Below are positions 44,133-52,975 of a stretch of DNA of 64,000 nucleotides, piece by piece. A model generated the notes under the pieces. It made no database searches and was not told the DNA's origin. It saw only the letters and a program-made list of their open reading frames with translations. The first letter of the stretch is position 1. Each line of letters opens with the position of its first letter. Source of the DNA: Candidatus Desulfofervidaceae bacterium. GTDB taxonomy: Bacteria; Desulfobacterota; Desulfofervidia; Desulfofervidales; Desulfofervidaceae. The position numbers were made by a program, and so were the translations under genes. Location of the stretch: the NCBI GenBank assembly GCA_027038965.1, contig JALWFG010000013.1, positions 23,548 through 87,547 on the forward strand. The letters run 5' to 3'.

Positions 44133-44791
44133 TTGACCTGCATACTCACTCTATCTTTAGCGATGGAGAGCTTATTCCCTTTGAATTGTGTCGGCGGGTG
44201 GAGGTGATGGGCTATGGTGCCCTTGCCCTTACTGACCATGCCGACAGCTCTAACCTGGAAACGATTATTGAAGGTCTTAAAAAGGCGGCTCAAGAATGGA
44301 ATGCGGTTAATTCATCTCTTACACTCATTCCTGGCGTAGAGCTAACGCATGTACCTCCGGCCTTAATCAAGCCTTTAACAGAAAAGGCAAGAAGATTAGG
44401 GGCTCAAATTGTAGTAGTGCATGGAGAAACTATCGTTGAACCTGTAGCTCCGGGCACAAATCGGGCTGCCCTTGAGGCCGATATTGACATTCTGGCCCAT
44501 CCAGGTCTCATTACTGAAGAAGAAGTGCTTTTAGCAAAAGAACGGAATATTTGTTTAGAAATTTCTGGCCGAAAGGGACACTGTTTTAGCAATGGTCATG
44601 TAGCCCGTTTGGCAAAGAAATTCGGGGCCAAGTTGGTCATTGATTCGGATGGCCATGCCCCAGGGGACTACTTGAGCTATGAATTTGCCAGGCAGGTAGT
44701 CTTAGGGGCAGGATTAACAAAAGAAGACTTTCAAGAAATGCTTAAAAACGCTTGGGAGATTGTGGAGAGGCGGCGAAAAGACTTGGGCTGA
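44117..44791 (+). CDS. PHP-domain phosphoesterase (histidinol-phosphatase-like)
   Basis: A 224-residue metal-dependent phosphoesterase. Ligands H9, H11 and D16 are in MIDLHTHSIFSDGE, with further histidines in LTDHAD, VVHGET and DIDILAHPG, and a DSDGHAPGD near the end. The sequence fits the small PHP group that includes phosphatases acting on small phosphate esters. It is unlikely to be HisK-type by context, since no his genes are adjacent. ATG 44117 is preceded by GGAGGATAAG. The restriction-modification operon starts 25 bases after it. Confidence 0.8.
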   Translation: MSLKMIDLHTHSIFSDGELIPFELCRRVEVMGYGALALTDHADSSNLETIIEGLKKAAQEWNAVNSSLTLIPGVELTHVPPALIKPLTEKARRLGAQIVVVHGETIVEPVAPGTNRAALEADIDILAHPGLITEEEVLLAKERNICLEISGRKGHCFSNGHVARLAKKFGAKLVIDSDGHAPGDYLSYEFARQVVLGAGLTKEDFQEMLKNAWEIVERRRKDLG

Positions 44792-44816
44792 TATAACAAA
44801 AGAGAAGGAGAAAACC

Positions 44817-46427
44817 TTGCTAACAAATTCTGGTTTATCATCAAATGAAAAACAACCCCAAATAATTTGTCCTTTTTGCCATCAGGTAGTGGTTGGACAT
44901 CTAGGAGAACACATTAAAAAAGTGCATGGAGATAAATATTTTAAACAAGCAGTCTTAGAAGCCAAAAAAAGCGGTATTTCAGATGAAGAAATCGGGAAAC
45001 GATTTGGGATATCTTACCGCCAACTTGAACAAATTATTACTGAGAATTATGGGGCAAATGTTAGCACTCTTAATCCCTCTAAAAAGGTTAGAGCCTGGGC
45101 ACCTAAAAATTTTAAGGAAGAAACTACTACTGTGTGGAGCTTTAAAAGTAGAGGTAATTGGGCAACACATAATGGACGTTATCGGGGTAACTGGTCGCCT
45201 TATATTCCCCGCAATTTGATTTTAAAATATACAGAACCAGGAGAGGTAGTTTTAGACTATTTTGTCGGTGGGGGAACAACTGCCATAGAAGCAAAATTGT
45301 TAGGGCGTCGTTGCATTGCTAGAGATATAAATCCGGCTGCCATAGCACTTACAAAAGAGAGTTTAAAATTTACCCTACCTAATAATTTATTTAATCACAT
45401 TTACGAACCAGAAGTATCTGTAGGGGATGCGCGGGATTTAGGAGATATAGCTACAGGTACAATTGATCTTATTTGTGCCCATCCTCCATATGCTGGAATA
45501 ATAAGTTATAGCTCTGAAGTTGAAGGTGATTTGTCAAAATTGAGTGTCGATGATTTTTTGAAAGAAATGAAAAAGGTAGCCTGGGAAAGCCTTCGGGTGC
45601 TTAAACCCGGTGGTAAATGTGCTATTCTTATTGGCGATGCAAGAAAAAAGAAACATGTAATTCCTATTGGCTTTCAAACTATACGCGTATTTCTTAATGC
45701 CGGATTTACTTTGCGGGAATTAGTTATTAAAAGGCAGCATAACTGTAAAACTACTGGTTTTTGGTACAAAAGAAGCATTCAATACAATTTTTTACTTTTG
45801 GCACATGAATATCTGCCGATATTTGAAAAACCGAAGGTTAATTGTATTGCAGAAAGGCGAACATTTTGGGAATACAAACTACCTTACAGGCGCATTATTA
45901 AAAAAGCAGAATTAATTGAACAGGGGAAGCTTGAGACAACAACGGTATGGATTTTTCCCAGAAAACAGCTTGACTCAGAAATAAAACGTAACTTATTAAA
46001 TCGGTTTGGGAGGAAAGAGTGTGAATTTATAGAAATTGAATTTAATAAAGATAGGCCCAAATTGCAGGCAGAAATAAAAGAAAGTCCTTCCCTTATTTAT
46101 GTTTCTCCTCCTAACAATCTTGATGACATTAATGCAGCTTTTGGGTATAGGAAAACAATACAAGAAATTGCCGAACAAGCTAGTGAATTTTTACTACCTA
46201 ATGATTTTTTTGTTGTTGATACAAAAGATGTACGGATTAATGGCGTACTTCAACCTATGGCTTTGTTGTTATGGGATGATTTATCTAGAAACAACAAATT
46301 TTCCATAAAAGAAGTTGTTATTGTAGTACCAGAGAATTTATCAGAAGAAAATTCTTTTGAAAGTTCTTCTGAATATTTGCACATTGTGCATAGATATTTA
46401 CTTATTTTTAGGAAGAGAGAAGTTTAA
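44817..46427 (+). CDS. DNA methyltransferase with N-terminal zinc finger and HTH
   Basis: Predicted N6-adenine or N4-cytosine DNA methyltransferase of a restriction-modification operon. The TTG at 44817 is the start: AGAAGGAG lies six bases upstream and the reading before it has no family character. It has 536 residues. An N-terminal C2H2-like finger (C18, C21, H32, H37) and an HTH-like segment (about 52-76) precede the methyltransferase core, with SAM motif DYFVGGGTT (147-155) and catalytic HPPY (222-225). The C-terminal 250 residues carry the target-recognition part. The next gene starts at its last base, a coupled arrangement. Target sequence unknown. Confidence 0.85.
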   Translation: MLTNSGLSSNEKQPQIICPFCHQVVVGHLGEHIKKVHGDKYFKQAVLEAKKSGISDEEIGKRFGISYRQLEQIITENYGANVSTLNPSKKVRAWAPKNFKEETTTVWSFKSRGNWATHNGRYRGNWSPYIPRNLILKYTEPGEVVLDYFVGGGTTAIEAKLLGRRCIARDINPAAIALTKESLKFTLPNNLFNHIYEPEVSVGDARDLGDIATGTIDLICAHPPYAGIISYSSEVEGDLSKLSVDDFLKEMKKVAWESLRVLKPGGKCAILIGDARKKKHVIPIGFQTIRVFLNAGFTLRELVIKRQHNCKTTGFWYKRSIQYNFLLLAHEYLPIFEKPKVNCIAERRTFWEYKLPYRRIIKKAELIEQGKLETTTVWIFPRKQLDSEIKRNLLNRFGRKECEFIEIEFNKDRPKLQAEIKESPSLIYVSPPNNLDDINAAFGYRKTIQEIAEQASEFLLPNDFFVVDTKDVRINGVLQPMALLLWDDLSRNNKFSIKEVVIVVPENLSEENSFESSSEYLHIVHRYLLIFRKREV

Positions 46428-46996
46428 TGAAGCAAACGAAAAGAATAAACATCTATCAACATGAAATAGAACTAAAGCGTTTAAAACTTAAAAATTGTGC
46501 CAAGGATGAATTTAGACAGAAATTAGAAAAAATACCTTATAGGGGTTACCACGTTGAAGATATAAGTGATGGACGGCAAATTGTAATTACAAAACCAGGT
46601 GGAAAACGCACCTATGGACAGATAAGAAGAGAGGACTTTATGGTATGGATTCATAATCCTAAAGACAAAACTTTATGGCTCATTTCTCATCAGGATATTG
46701 GCGATGATTTAAACAAAAAAGGGCAGAAAGATCCTTCCGAAACTATTCGGATTATAGAAGCATTAGAGAAAGTTTTTAATGGTGAAGAACCCGATGAAGT
46801 TTTAAAAAGTTATGTTCCACCTTTATCTAATCCTATAGGTGAATTACCAGAAGTTTTGTTAAAAGCATATAAGTGGATTTGGGGACAGGAAGATTGTAAT
46901 TATCCTAATGGTGAAGGTAGAGATAAGTCAATGAAAGAAATAATAAAGGAAATAAAAGAAGTTTTGGTAAAACAAGTTAAAAAAAGAAAGGAATGA
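46427..46996 (+). CDS. Unknown protein between methyltransferase and endonuclease
   Basis: A 189-residue basic, lysine-rich protein that I do not recognise. It begins with charged helical sequence, has a mixed beta core (VEDISDGRQIVITKPGGKRTYG; FMVWIHNPKDKTLWLISHQDIGDD), and ends in a lysine-rich helix. Its ATG shares the last base of the methyltransferase stop codon, and the endonuclease starts seven bases later, so it is a fixed member of the operon. It could be a DNA-binding accessory or control protein, or part of the nuclease; it has no clear HTH. Its codons are very A+T rich. Confidence 0.7.
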   Translation: MKQTKRINIYQHEIELKRLKLKNCAKDEFRQKLEKIPYRGYHVEDISDGRQIVITKPGGKRTYGQIRREDFMVWIHNPKDKTLWLISHQDIGDDLNKKGQKDPSETIRIIEALEKVFNGEEPDEVLKSYVPPLSNPIGELPEVLLKAYKWIWGQEDCNYPNGEGRDKSMKEIIKEIKEVLVKQVKKRKE

Positions 46997-47003
46997 TAGG
47001 GAT

Positions 47004-47918
47004 ATGGCCCCAAACCTTATTTTAAAAAGCAGACATTATCCAAGTCCAGAAAGTTTTGTGGATGATTTTCTTACTACATTAACACCGGGAGTTATTCCAC
47101 GCGTTGATTTTATCAAGTGGAGTACTATTAAAGAGAAGATGAATAAACTAACTCCTTTTGTTCGGTTTTATACTGCACTTCAAGAGCAAATCAGACAAGG
47201 AGTTGAATTTAAAAAGGAGATAGCGGATGCCCTCTTAGCGTGCGATGACCCTTATCCCTATATCTGGTGTGCTTTTGAATTATTAGGCCATACAGATAAA
47301 GAATTGGTTACTCAAAAAGACGATCTTAACCTCTCTAATATAGCTACACAAATTCAAAGTGGAAACGAGAACGCAGCTTATCAATTGAGCGAACTTCTTC
47401 AAGAATTAGGTTTTGAACAAATTCTAAAACGTACTGACCTTGAAGATGTCCTATTTGGAGTGCAAATTAGACTAGAAACACATCGGCGAAAAAATATAGA
47501 TGGAAAATTTTTTAAAGAAAAGATTAAGCAGATTCTTAAAAATATTGCTAAAACCGTTGCAGATAAAGTTGGTAAAAACATTGAAGTATCAGAAGAGGTA
47601 AAACTTTCGTATGGCAATGGACTGTCTAAAAAAGTAGATTTTGCTATTATAGTGAATGGAGAAAATAAATTTGGTATTGAGGTAAATTTTTATACAGTGC
47701 CAGGCTCAAAACCAACCGAAATTAAAAGAAGTTATGGTGATATTAGACAGGGGCTGCTAACTATTGGCGTGGACTTAATTTGGATTACAGATGGAAAAGG
47801 CTATCGGAGAATGAAACGTTCTCTCCGTGATGCATATATAATTTTGCCAAATATTTATAACTTTTATCAAACAAAGGAATATCTGGCTGCTGATTTAGTT
47901 ACTTGTTTGACCATTTAA
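47004..47918 (+). CDS. Type II restriction endonuclease, DpnII/MboI-like
   Basis: Predicted sequence-specific DNA endonuclease. In the 304 residues the catalytic segment lies at 210-245: D212 in KKVDFAI, E226 and N228 in GIEVNFYTVPGSK, then EIKRSYGDI and the later WITDGKGYRRMK typical of the DpnII family, where Asn replaces the usual Lys of PD-(D/E)xK enzymes. The N-terminal half is helical. DpnII itself cuts GATC, but the partner methyltransferase here is not of the Dam type, so the target may differ. It is the last gene of the operon. Confidence 0.78.
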   Translation: MAPNLILKSRHYPSPESFVDDFLTTLTPGVIPRVDFIKWSTIKEKMNKLTPFVRFYTALQEQIRQGVEFKKEIADALLACDDPYPYIWCAFELLGHTDKELVTQKDDLNLSNIATQIQSGNENAAYQLSELLQELGFEQILKRTDLEDVLFGVQIRLETHRRKNIDGKFFKEKIKQILKNIAKTVADKVGKNIEVSEEVKLSYGNGLSKKVDFAIIVNGENKFGIEVNFYTVPGSKPTEIKRSYGDIRQGLLTIGVDLIWITDGKGYRRMKRSLRDAYIILPNIYNFYQTKEYLAADLVTCLTI

Positions 47919-47952
47919 GCCATAAAAGTTCTAACCTAAAGGTAAGGTAACT

Positions 47953-50430
47953 ATGTCCTTTAAGGATTTTCTTTCTCAAGTGAAAGGTCCCTCGCGGTAT
48001 TTAGGGAACGAAATCAACAGTATTCATAAAGACCCTTCCAAGGCAAAGGTGAAGTTTGCCCTTTGTTTTCCTGACCTCTATGAGGTGGGAATGAGCCATC
48101 TGGGGCTTCAAATTCTTTATCATATCCTTAACCAAGACAGGCGGGTGGTGTGTGAGCGGGTTTTTGCCCCCGATACAGACCTTGAAGGCCTTTTGCGAAG
48201 GCATAATGTCCAACTGGGTACTTGGGAATCTGGCATTCCTTTGAAAGACTGTGATATCCTTGGGTTCAGCCTTCAGCACGAGCTTTGCTATACCAATATT
48301 CTCAACATCTTGCATCTTGGTGGCATTCCCATTTACGCCCGCCAAAGGGATGAACGCTTCCCGCTTGTGATTGCAGGGGGACCTGGAGCAGTTAATCCGG
48401 AGCCCTTGAGTCCCTTTATAGATGGATTTTTTATTGGGGATGCCGAAGAGGCCATCACGGAAATGATAGAGATCTTTTTGGAATGGAAGCAACAAGGAGG
48501 CAAGAGAGAAGAAATTTTGAGAGAACTGGCCAAAAGGGTTTCAGGTTTTTATCTCCCCTTTTCCTTTTTCCCTAGATATCATTTAGATGGGACTATTAAA
48601 GAAATAGAAAACTTGGTTCCTGGGTATGAAAGAATCCCAAGAAGGGTCATTGCTGACTTAAATAAGATTCCTTTTCCCACTTCTCCTATTGTTCCCTATC
48701 ATAGACCCGTTCATGATCGCTTATCTATAGAGGTGGCCCGGGGTTGCACTCAAGGCTGTCGTTTTTGCCAAGCAGGTTTTATTTACCGTCCGGTGCGAGA
48801 AAGATCTCCTGAAAACGTGTTTAAACTGGTGGAAGAAGGGTTAAAAAACACAGGTTATGAAGAGGTATCTTTGCTTTCTTTAAGCATTGGAGATTACCGC
48901 CCCTTAAAGGACCTCTTGCCTGCCTTGATGGATAGATTAAGCCCTGAAGGCATCGCTTTAAGTTTGCCTAGTCTCAGAGTAGGAACAATTACCCCAGAAA
49001 TGATGGCCCAAATCAGTCGGGTGCGCCGCACAGGTTTTACCATGGCCCCTGAGGCCGCTACGCAAGAGATGCGTGACCGCATTAATAAAAAAATCACTGA
49101 AGAAGACCTCTTAGAAACCGCCAAGGAAGTATTTGCTCGGAAGTGGCCTTCCTTGAAGCTTTATTTTATGATTGGCTTGCCAGGAGAAACACAGGAAGAT
49201 ATTGAAGCCATTGCCGAACTGGGGAAAAGACTGGTAAAACTGGGACGACATAGGTTTCAGGTTACAGTAAGCGTTTCTACCTTTGTTCCTAAACCTCATA
49301 CCCCATTCCAATGGGAAAGACAAATTCCTTTAGAAGAAAGTCGGGCCAAAATTAACTTCTTACGCAAGATGGGCTGGAAATATGGTTTTAGAGTAAGGTG
49401 GCACGAACCAGAACAGAGTTTTTTGGAAGGGGTGTTTTCCCGAGGAGACAGAAGACTTCATGAAGTAATCCTTAGGGCTTGGCTTAAAGGAGCCCGCTTT
49501 GATAGCTGGCGAGATCGGTTTCAATTTTCTATCTGGAAGGCAGCCTTTGCCGATGCTAGGCTTGACCCTTATTTCTACCTTACCGAAAGAAGCAAGGACG
49601 AAATCCTACCTTGGAATAGAATTGACATCGGAGTAAGTCATGAGTTCCTATGGCAAGAGAAATTGAAGTCAGAGAGGGGAGAAATTACCCATGACTGTCG
49701 GTATAAAGGGTGTCAGCATTGTAATTTGTGTGATTTTAAAAATCTAAAACCCGTCCTTTATAAATCGGCTGAGATTTCCATTGTAACTTATGCCAAACTC
49801 AAAGCCCCTCAAAGATACCGCTTGACCTTTGCTAAAACACAAGAGGCAAAATACTTTGGACACTTGGAATTAGGTAATATTTTTCAGCGAGCCCTTAGAA
49901 GGGCAGGCTTCCGTCTTGTTTATACCCAGGGATTTCATCCCTTACCCAAAATAACATTTGCTGTAGCCTTGCCCGTAGGAGTAGAAAGCTTAAGCGAGTT
50001 AATGGACATAGAAATTTATGGAGATTTTGAACCAAACGAAATTCTGACTCGTCTTAACTCTTGCTTGCCTTCGGGATTAAACATTAATCATGTCCAAAAG
50101 ATTCCTCATAACGCAAAATTAGCACCACCTTTAGCCCAAAGATTTCTTATTGATTTTAACGGTTTGGAGATAGATAAACAAAAGGTAGCCAGCTTTCATT
50201 CTTGCCAGGAGTTTAAGTGGCAGGTGATTCGTAAGGGAAAGGTAAGACAGCTTGATTTAAAAAAGTTGGTGAAAGACATTACCATAGTGGATGATAGTAA
50301 ATTGATGATCTTGCTATCCCTTAGTAAAGAGGGAGGGATTAAGATATCTGAGGCCGTGATGGCCATTTGGGGGTTAAAAAAGGATGATCTTTCACGTCTA
50401 CAAATAATTAAAGTAGAGGAATTGAGATGA
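47953..50430 (+). CDS. Radical SAM protein fused to a DUF2344 domain (TIGR03960/TIGR03936)
   Basis: An 825-residue fusion. Residues 1-240 contain a B12-binding-like Rossmann part, followed by a radical SAM core with cluster ligands C265, C269 and C272 in RGCTQGCRFC. From about 615 to the end is the DUF2344 domain (YFGHLELGNIFQRALRRA). Function is unknown, although conservation next to rng across Desulfobacterota and Firmicutes suggests RNA modification or maturation. The stop overlaps rng by four bases. A cysteine cluster CRYKGCQHCNLC lies between the domains and could bind a second metal centre. Confidence 0.9.
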   Translation: MSFKDFLSQVKGPSRYLGNEINSIHKDPSKAKVKFALCFPDLYEVGMSHLGLQILYHILNQDRRVVCERVFAPDTDLEGLLRRHNVQLGTWESGIPLKDCDILGFSLQHELCYTNILNILHLGGIPIYARQRDERFPLVIAGGPGAVNPEPLSPFIDGFFIGDAEEAITEMIEIFLEWKQQGGKREEILRELAKRVSGFYLPFSFFPRYHLDGTIKEIENLVPGYERIPRRVIADLNKIPFPTSPIVPYHRPVHDRLSIEVARGCTQGCRFCQAGFIYRPVRERSPENVFKLVEEGLKNTGYEEVSLLSLSIGDYRPLKDLLPALMDRLSPEGIALSLPSLRVGTITPEMMAQISRVRRTGFTMAPEAATQEMRDRINKKITEEDLLETAKEVFARKWPSLKLYFMIGLPGETQEDIEAIAELGKRLVKLGRHRFQVTVSVSTFVPKPHTPFQWERQIPLEESRAKINFLRKMGWKYGFRVRWHEPEQSFLEGVFSRGDRRLHEVILRAWLKGARFDSWRDRFQFSIWKAAFADARLDPYFYLTERSKDEILPWNRIDIGVSHEFLWQEKLKSERGEITHDCRYKGCQHCNLCDFKNLKPVLYKSAEISIVTYAKLKAPQRYRLTFAKTQEAKYFGHLELGNIFQRALRRAGFRLVYTQGFHPLPKITFAVALPVGVESLSELMDIEIYGDFEPNEILTRLNSCLPSGLNINHVQKIPHNAKLAPPLAQRFLIDFNGLEIDKQKVASFHSCQEFKWQVIRKGKVRQLDLKKLVKDITIVDDSKLMILLSLSKEGGIKISEAVMAIWGLKKDDLSRLQIIKVEELR

Positions 50431-51902
50431 TTTCTGAATTAGCTTTGAATGTTCGTCCTCACGAAATTAGACTAGCTGTTTTGGAAAATGGATTACCGGT
50501 GGAATATTATATTGAACGCACGGTAGAACCCGGTCTGGTAGGAAACATCTATCGGGGGCGGGTTTTAAGAGTTCTTCCAGGTATGGAAGCGGCCTTTGTG
50601 GACATTGGTTTAGATAAGGCAGGTTTTTTATATGTCTCTGATGTTTTGCCTCAGATATGGGACCTAAATGGGGAATTTGTTCCCTTGCCGAGCGGGAGGA
50701 AGGAATATCGGATAGAAGCCCTTTTACAGCAAGGCCAAGAAGTTTTGGTTCAAGTGGCCAGAGAGGCCATTAGCACCAAAGGTCCGAGAGTTACTACGCG
50801 GATTACCCTGGCAGGTCATTATCTAGTGCTTTTGCCTTTATTCGATTATATAGGTATTTCCAGACGGATTGAAGATGAAAAGGAACGGAACAGGTTACGC
50901 CAGATTGTGGCTGAAAATAAGCCAGAGGGAATAGGTTTTATCATCCGCACTGCCAGTGAAGGTGTAGAACCAGATAAAATCATTCATGAGATGAAAAGGC
51001 TCATCTCTTTATGGCAAAATATTTTAGAGAAAAAAAGGAATACTCCTTTACCCGGACTGGTTTATCCTGAGCCAGACTTGTGCATAAGGGCCCTTAGAGA
51101 CTTCTTTGGCCAAGATACCAAACGATTGGTCGTAGATGACAAACAGGCATATGAACGCTTGTTGGAATATGCGGAAAATTTTTTGCCCCATTTTAAACAT
51201 TGCCTTGAACTCTACCAAGAAGAAGAACCATTATTTGAAAGGTTAGGCATTGAACGAGGAATTAAACAAGCCTTACAACCTACTGTTTCTCTGAAATCTG
51301 GCGGATATCTTGTCATTGAAAAGACCGAGGCCTTGGTAGTTATTGATGTAAACACAGGAAGCTTTGTGGGAGAAGATAATTTAGAAGAGACCATTGTCCA
51401 AACAAACTTGGAGGCTGCCCAAGAAATTGCTCATCAATTAAGACTCAGAGACCTGGGGGGAATCATTATTATTGATTTCATTGATATGCAGAAACCAGAG
51501 GATAAAGAGGCAATATTGTCAGCTTTGGAAGAGGCCTTGAAACGGGATCGGAGCAAAACCAAGATCTGTCACATGTCAGAACTTGGTCTAGTAGAAATGA
51601 CCCGTAAACGGACCCGGGAGGACCTCCAAGAATATCTATGTGAACCGTGCCCTTATTGCCAAGGCAGAGGATTTGTAAAGTCCAAACGCACTCTTTGTTA
51701 TGAAATCATTAGGGAATTGGAAAAGACTAAAAGCATCGCTCGCAAAATTGGTCTTAAGGCCAATCCTGAGCTAATTCAATACATAAAAGAAAAGGAATGG
51801 AAGACGTGGAGCTTAGCACTTGAAAAAAATAACAAAGAAGTTGAGTTTATTTCAGCCCCCCAATTTCATATTGAAGACTATGAAATTATTGAAATTTGGT
51901 AG
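50427..51902 (+). CDS. rng: Ribonuclease G (Rne/Rng family)
   Basis: Endoribonuclease that matures the 5' end of 16S rRNA and cuts mRNAs. The 491 residues include an S1 domain (about 38-125), the 5'-sensor/RNase H-like region, the DNase-I-like catalytic part with VIDVNTGSF near 307-315 and IIDFIDM near 350-356, and the zinc-link motif CEPCPYCQGRG near 405-415. No long C-terminal scaffold is present, which favours RNase G over E. It overlaps neighbours on both sides. Confidence 0.94.
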   Translation: MISELALNVRPHEIRLAVLENGLPVEYYIERTVEPGLVGNIYRGRVLRVLPGMEAAFVDIGLDKAGFLYVSDVLPQIWDLNGEFVPLPSGRKEYRIEALLQQGQEVLVQVAREAISTKGPRVTTRITLAGHYLVLLPLFDYIGISRRIEDEKERNRLRQIVAENKPEGIGFIIRTASEGVEPDKIIHEMKRLISLWQNILEKKRNTPLPGLVYPEPDLCIRALRDFFGQDTKRLVVDDKQAYERLLEYAENFLPHFKHCLELYQEEEPLFERLGIERGIKQALQPTVSLKSGGYLVIEKTEALVVIDVNTGSFVGEDNLEETIVQTNLEAAQEIAHQLRLRDLGGIIIIDFIDMQKPEDKEAILSALEEALKRDRSKTKICHMSELGLVEMTRKRTREDLQEYLCEPCPYCQGRGFVKSKRTLCYEIIRELEKTKSIARKIGLKANPELIQYIKEKEWKTWSLALEKNNKEVEFISAPQFHIEDYEIIEIW

Positions 51903-52266
51903 AATTTTTAATAAACATAATTTGGGCCGAAAGGGAGAAGAACTGGCAAAAAGATGGTTGAAAAAGTATGGTTATGTCATTCTGGAGACAAATTATAGAA
52001 GCAAATTGGGTGAAATTGATATTGTGGCCTTAGATGAAGGTGTTTTGGTCTTTGTAGAGGTCAAGACAAGGAGTTCCTCTCGGTTTGGATCCGCTAAAGA
52101 GGCCGTAGATAGAAATAAACAAAAAAGGATTATAAGAGTGGCTCAAGAATATTTAAAGCGATTCTGTCCTCATAAGAAGGTTAGGGTGAGGTTTGATGTT
52201 GTAGGAATTGATTTGGCTCAAAATTCCCTGGAGTTGATTAAAGGAGCCTTTGAAGCCGATGAATAA
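51880..52266 (+). CDS. YraN family (UPF0102) endonuclease-like protein
   Basis: A 128-residue protein with a PD-(D/E)xK-like core: D47 in GEIDIVA, then E60-V-K62 in VFVEVKTRS, and the N-terminal helix GRKGEELAKRWL. A DNA-related role is likely, but the activity is unproved. I take ATG 51880, inside the end of rng, since family members begin about ten residues before GRKGEE; an in-frame start at 51820 would overlap rng by 83 bases. It is followed by rsmI with an eight-base overlap. Confidence 0.88.
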   Translation: MKLLKFGRIFNKHNLGRKGEELAKRWLKKYGYVILETNYRSKLGEIDIVALDEGVLVFVEVKTRSSSRFGSAKEAVDRNKQKRIIRVAQEYLKRFCPHKKVRVRFDVVGIDLAQNSLELIKGAFEADE

Positions 52267-52939
52267 AACAGGCATCCTTTATGTAGTTTCTACCCCTATT
52301 GGAAACTTGGAGGATATTACCCTTAGGGCCTTGCGTGTCTTAAGGGAGGTTGATTTGGTGGCTGCAGAAGATACTCGCCAAACCAAGAAACTCCTTTCTT
52401 ACTATGATATTAAAGTGCCGGTCATCAGTTATCGGGAAGAAAATAGGCAAAGGCAAGGTCAAAGGATTTTGGAAGATCTCGAAGATGGTAGGAACATTGC
52501 CTTGGTGAGTGATGCTGGTACCCCTTGCATTTCAGACCCAGGAGTGCATTTGGTAAATTTGGCTTGGCAAGCAAACATAAAAGTTTGCCCTATACCTGGT
52601 CCTACAGCAATAATGACTGCCCTGAGTGTGGCAGGAGTTCGAACGCACCCTTTTGTTTTCTTGGGTTTTTTGCCTCAAAGGAAAGGGAGAAGGAAAAGAC
52701 TTTTTGAGACATTAAAAGGCTTGTCTTATACCATTGCCTTTTACGAATCCCCCCATCGTTTTTTGGACACTTTAAAAATATTGGCCGAAATATTTAAGGA
52801 TGCCTTAGTGATAGTTGCTCGAGAGCTAACCAAAAGGCATGAAGAGATAAAAAGGGGTAGCCCAGAGCAACTTCTGGATTATTACAAAAAAAAAGGCATA
52901 AAGGGTGAGTTTACGATAATCATTGCCAGAAAGGTTTGA
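52259..52939 (+). CDS. rsmI: 16S rRNA (cytidine1402-2'-O)-methyltransferase
   Basis: Methylates the ribose of C1402 in the decoding centre. The 226 residues have the tetrapyrrole-methylase-like fold: GILYVVSTPIGNLEDIT at the start, VAAEDTRQTKKLL, the SAM-binding VSDAGTPCISDPG, and PGPTAIMTAL. ATG 52259 is preferred over an in-frame TTG at 52250 that lies only three bases after AAGGAG. It is last in the rng-yraN-rsmI chain. Confidence 0.94.
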   Translation: MNKTGILYVVSTPIGNLEDITLRALRVLREVDLVAAEDTRQTKKLLSYYDIKVPVISYREENRQRQGQRILEDLEDGRNIALVSDAGTPCISDPGVHLVNLAWQANIKVCPIPGPTAIMTALSVAGVRTHPFVFLGFLPQRKGRRKRLFETLKGLSYTIAFYESPHRFLDTLKILAEIFKDALVIVARELTKRHEEIKRGSPEQLLDYYKKKGIKGEFTIIIARKV

Positions 52940-52975
52940 TTATTTATTTTTAAGGAAGGTAAAATTTAATTTATT

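Noticed and set aside
48001..48533. Minus-strand frames within the radical SAM fusion gene
   Set aside because: Antisense shadows in a high-quality coding region; no start context.
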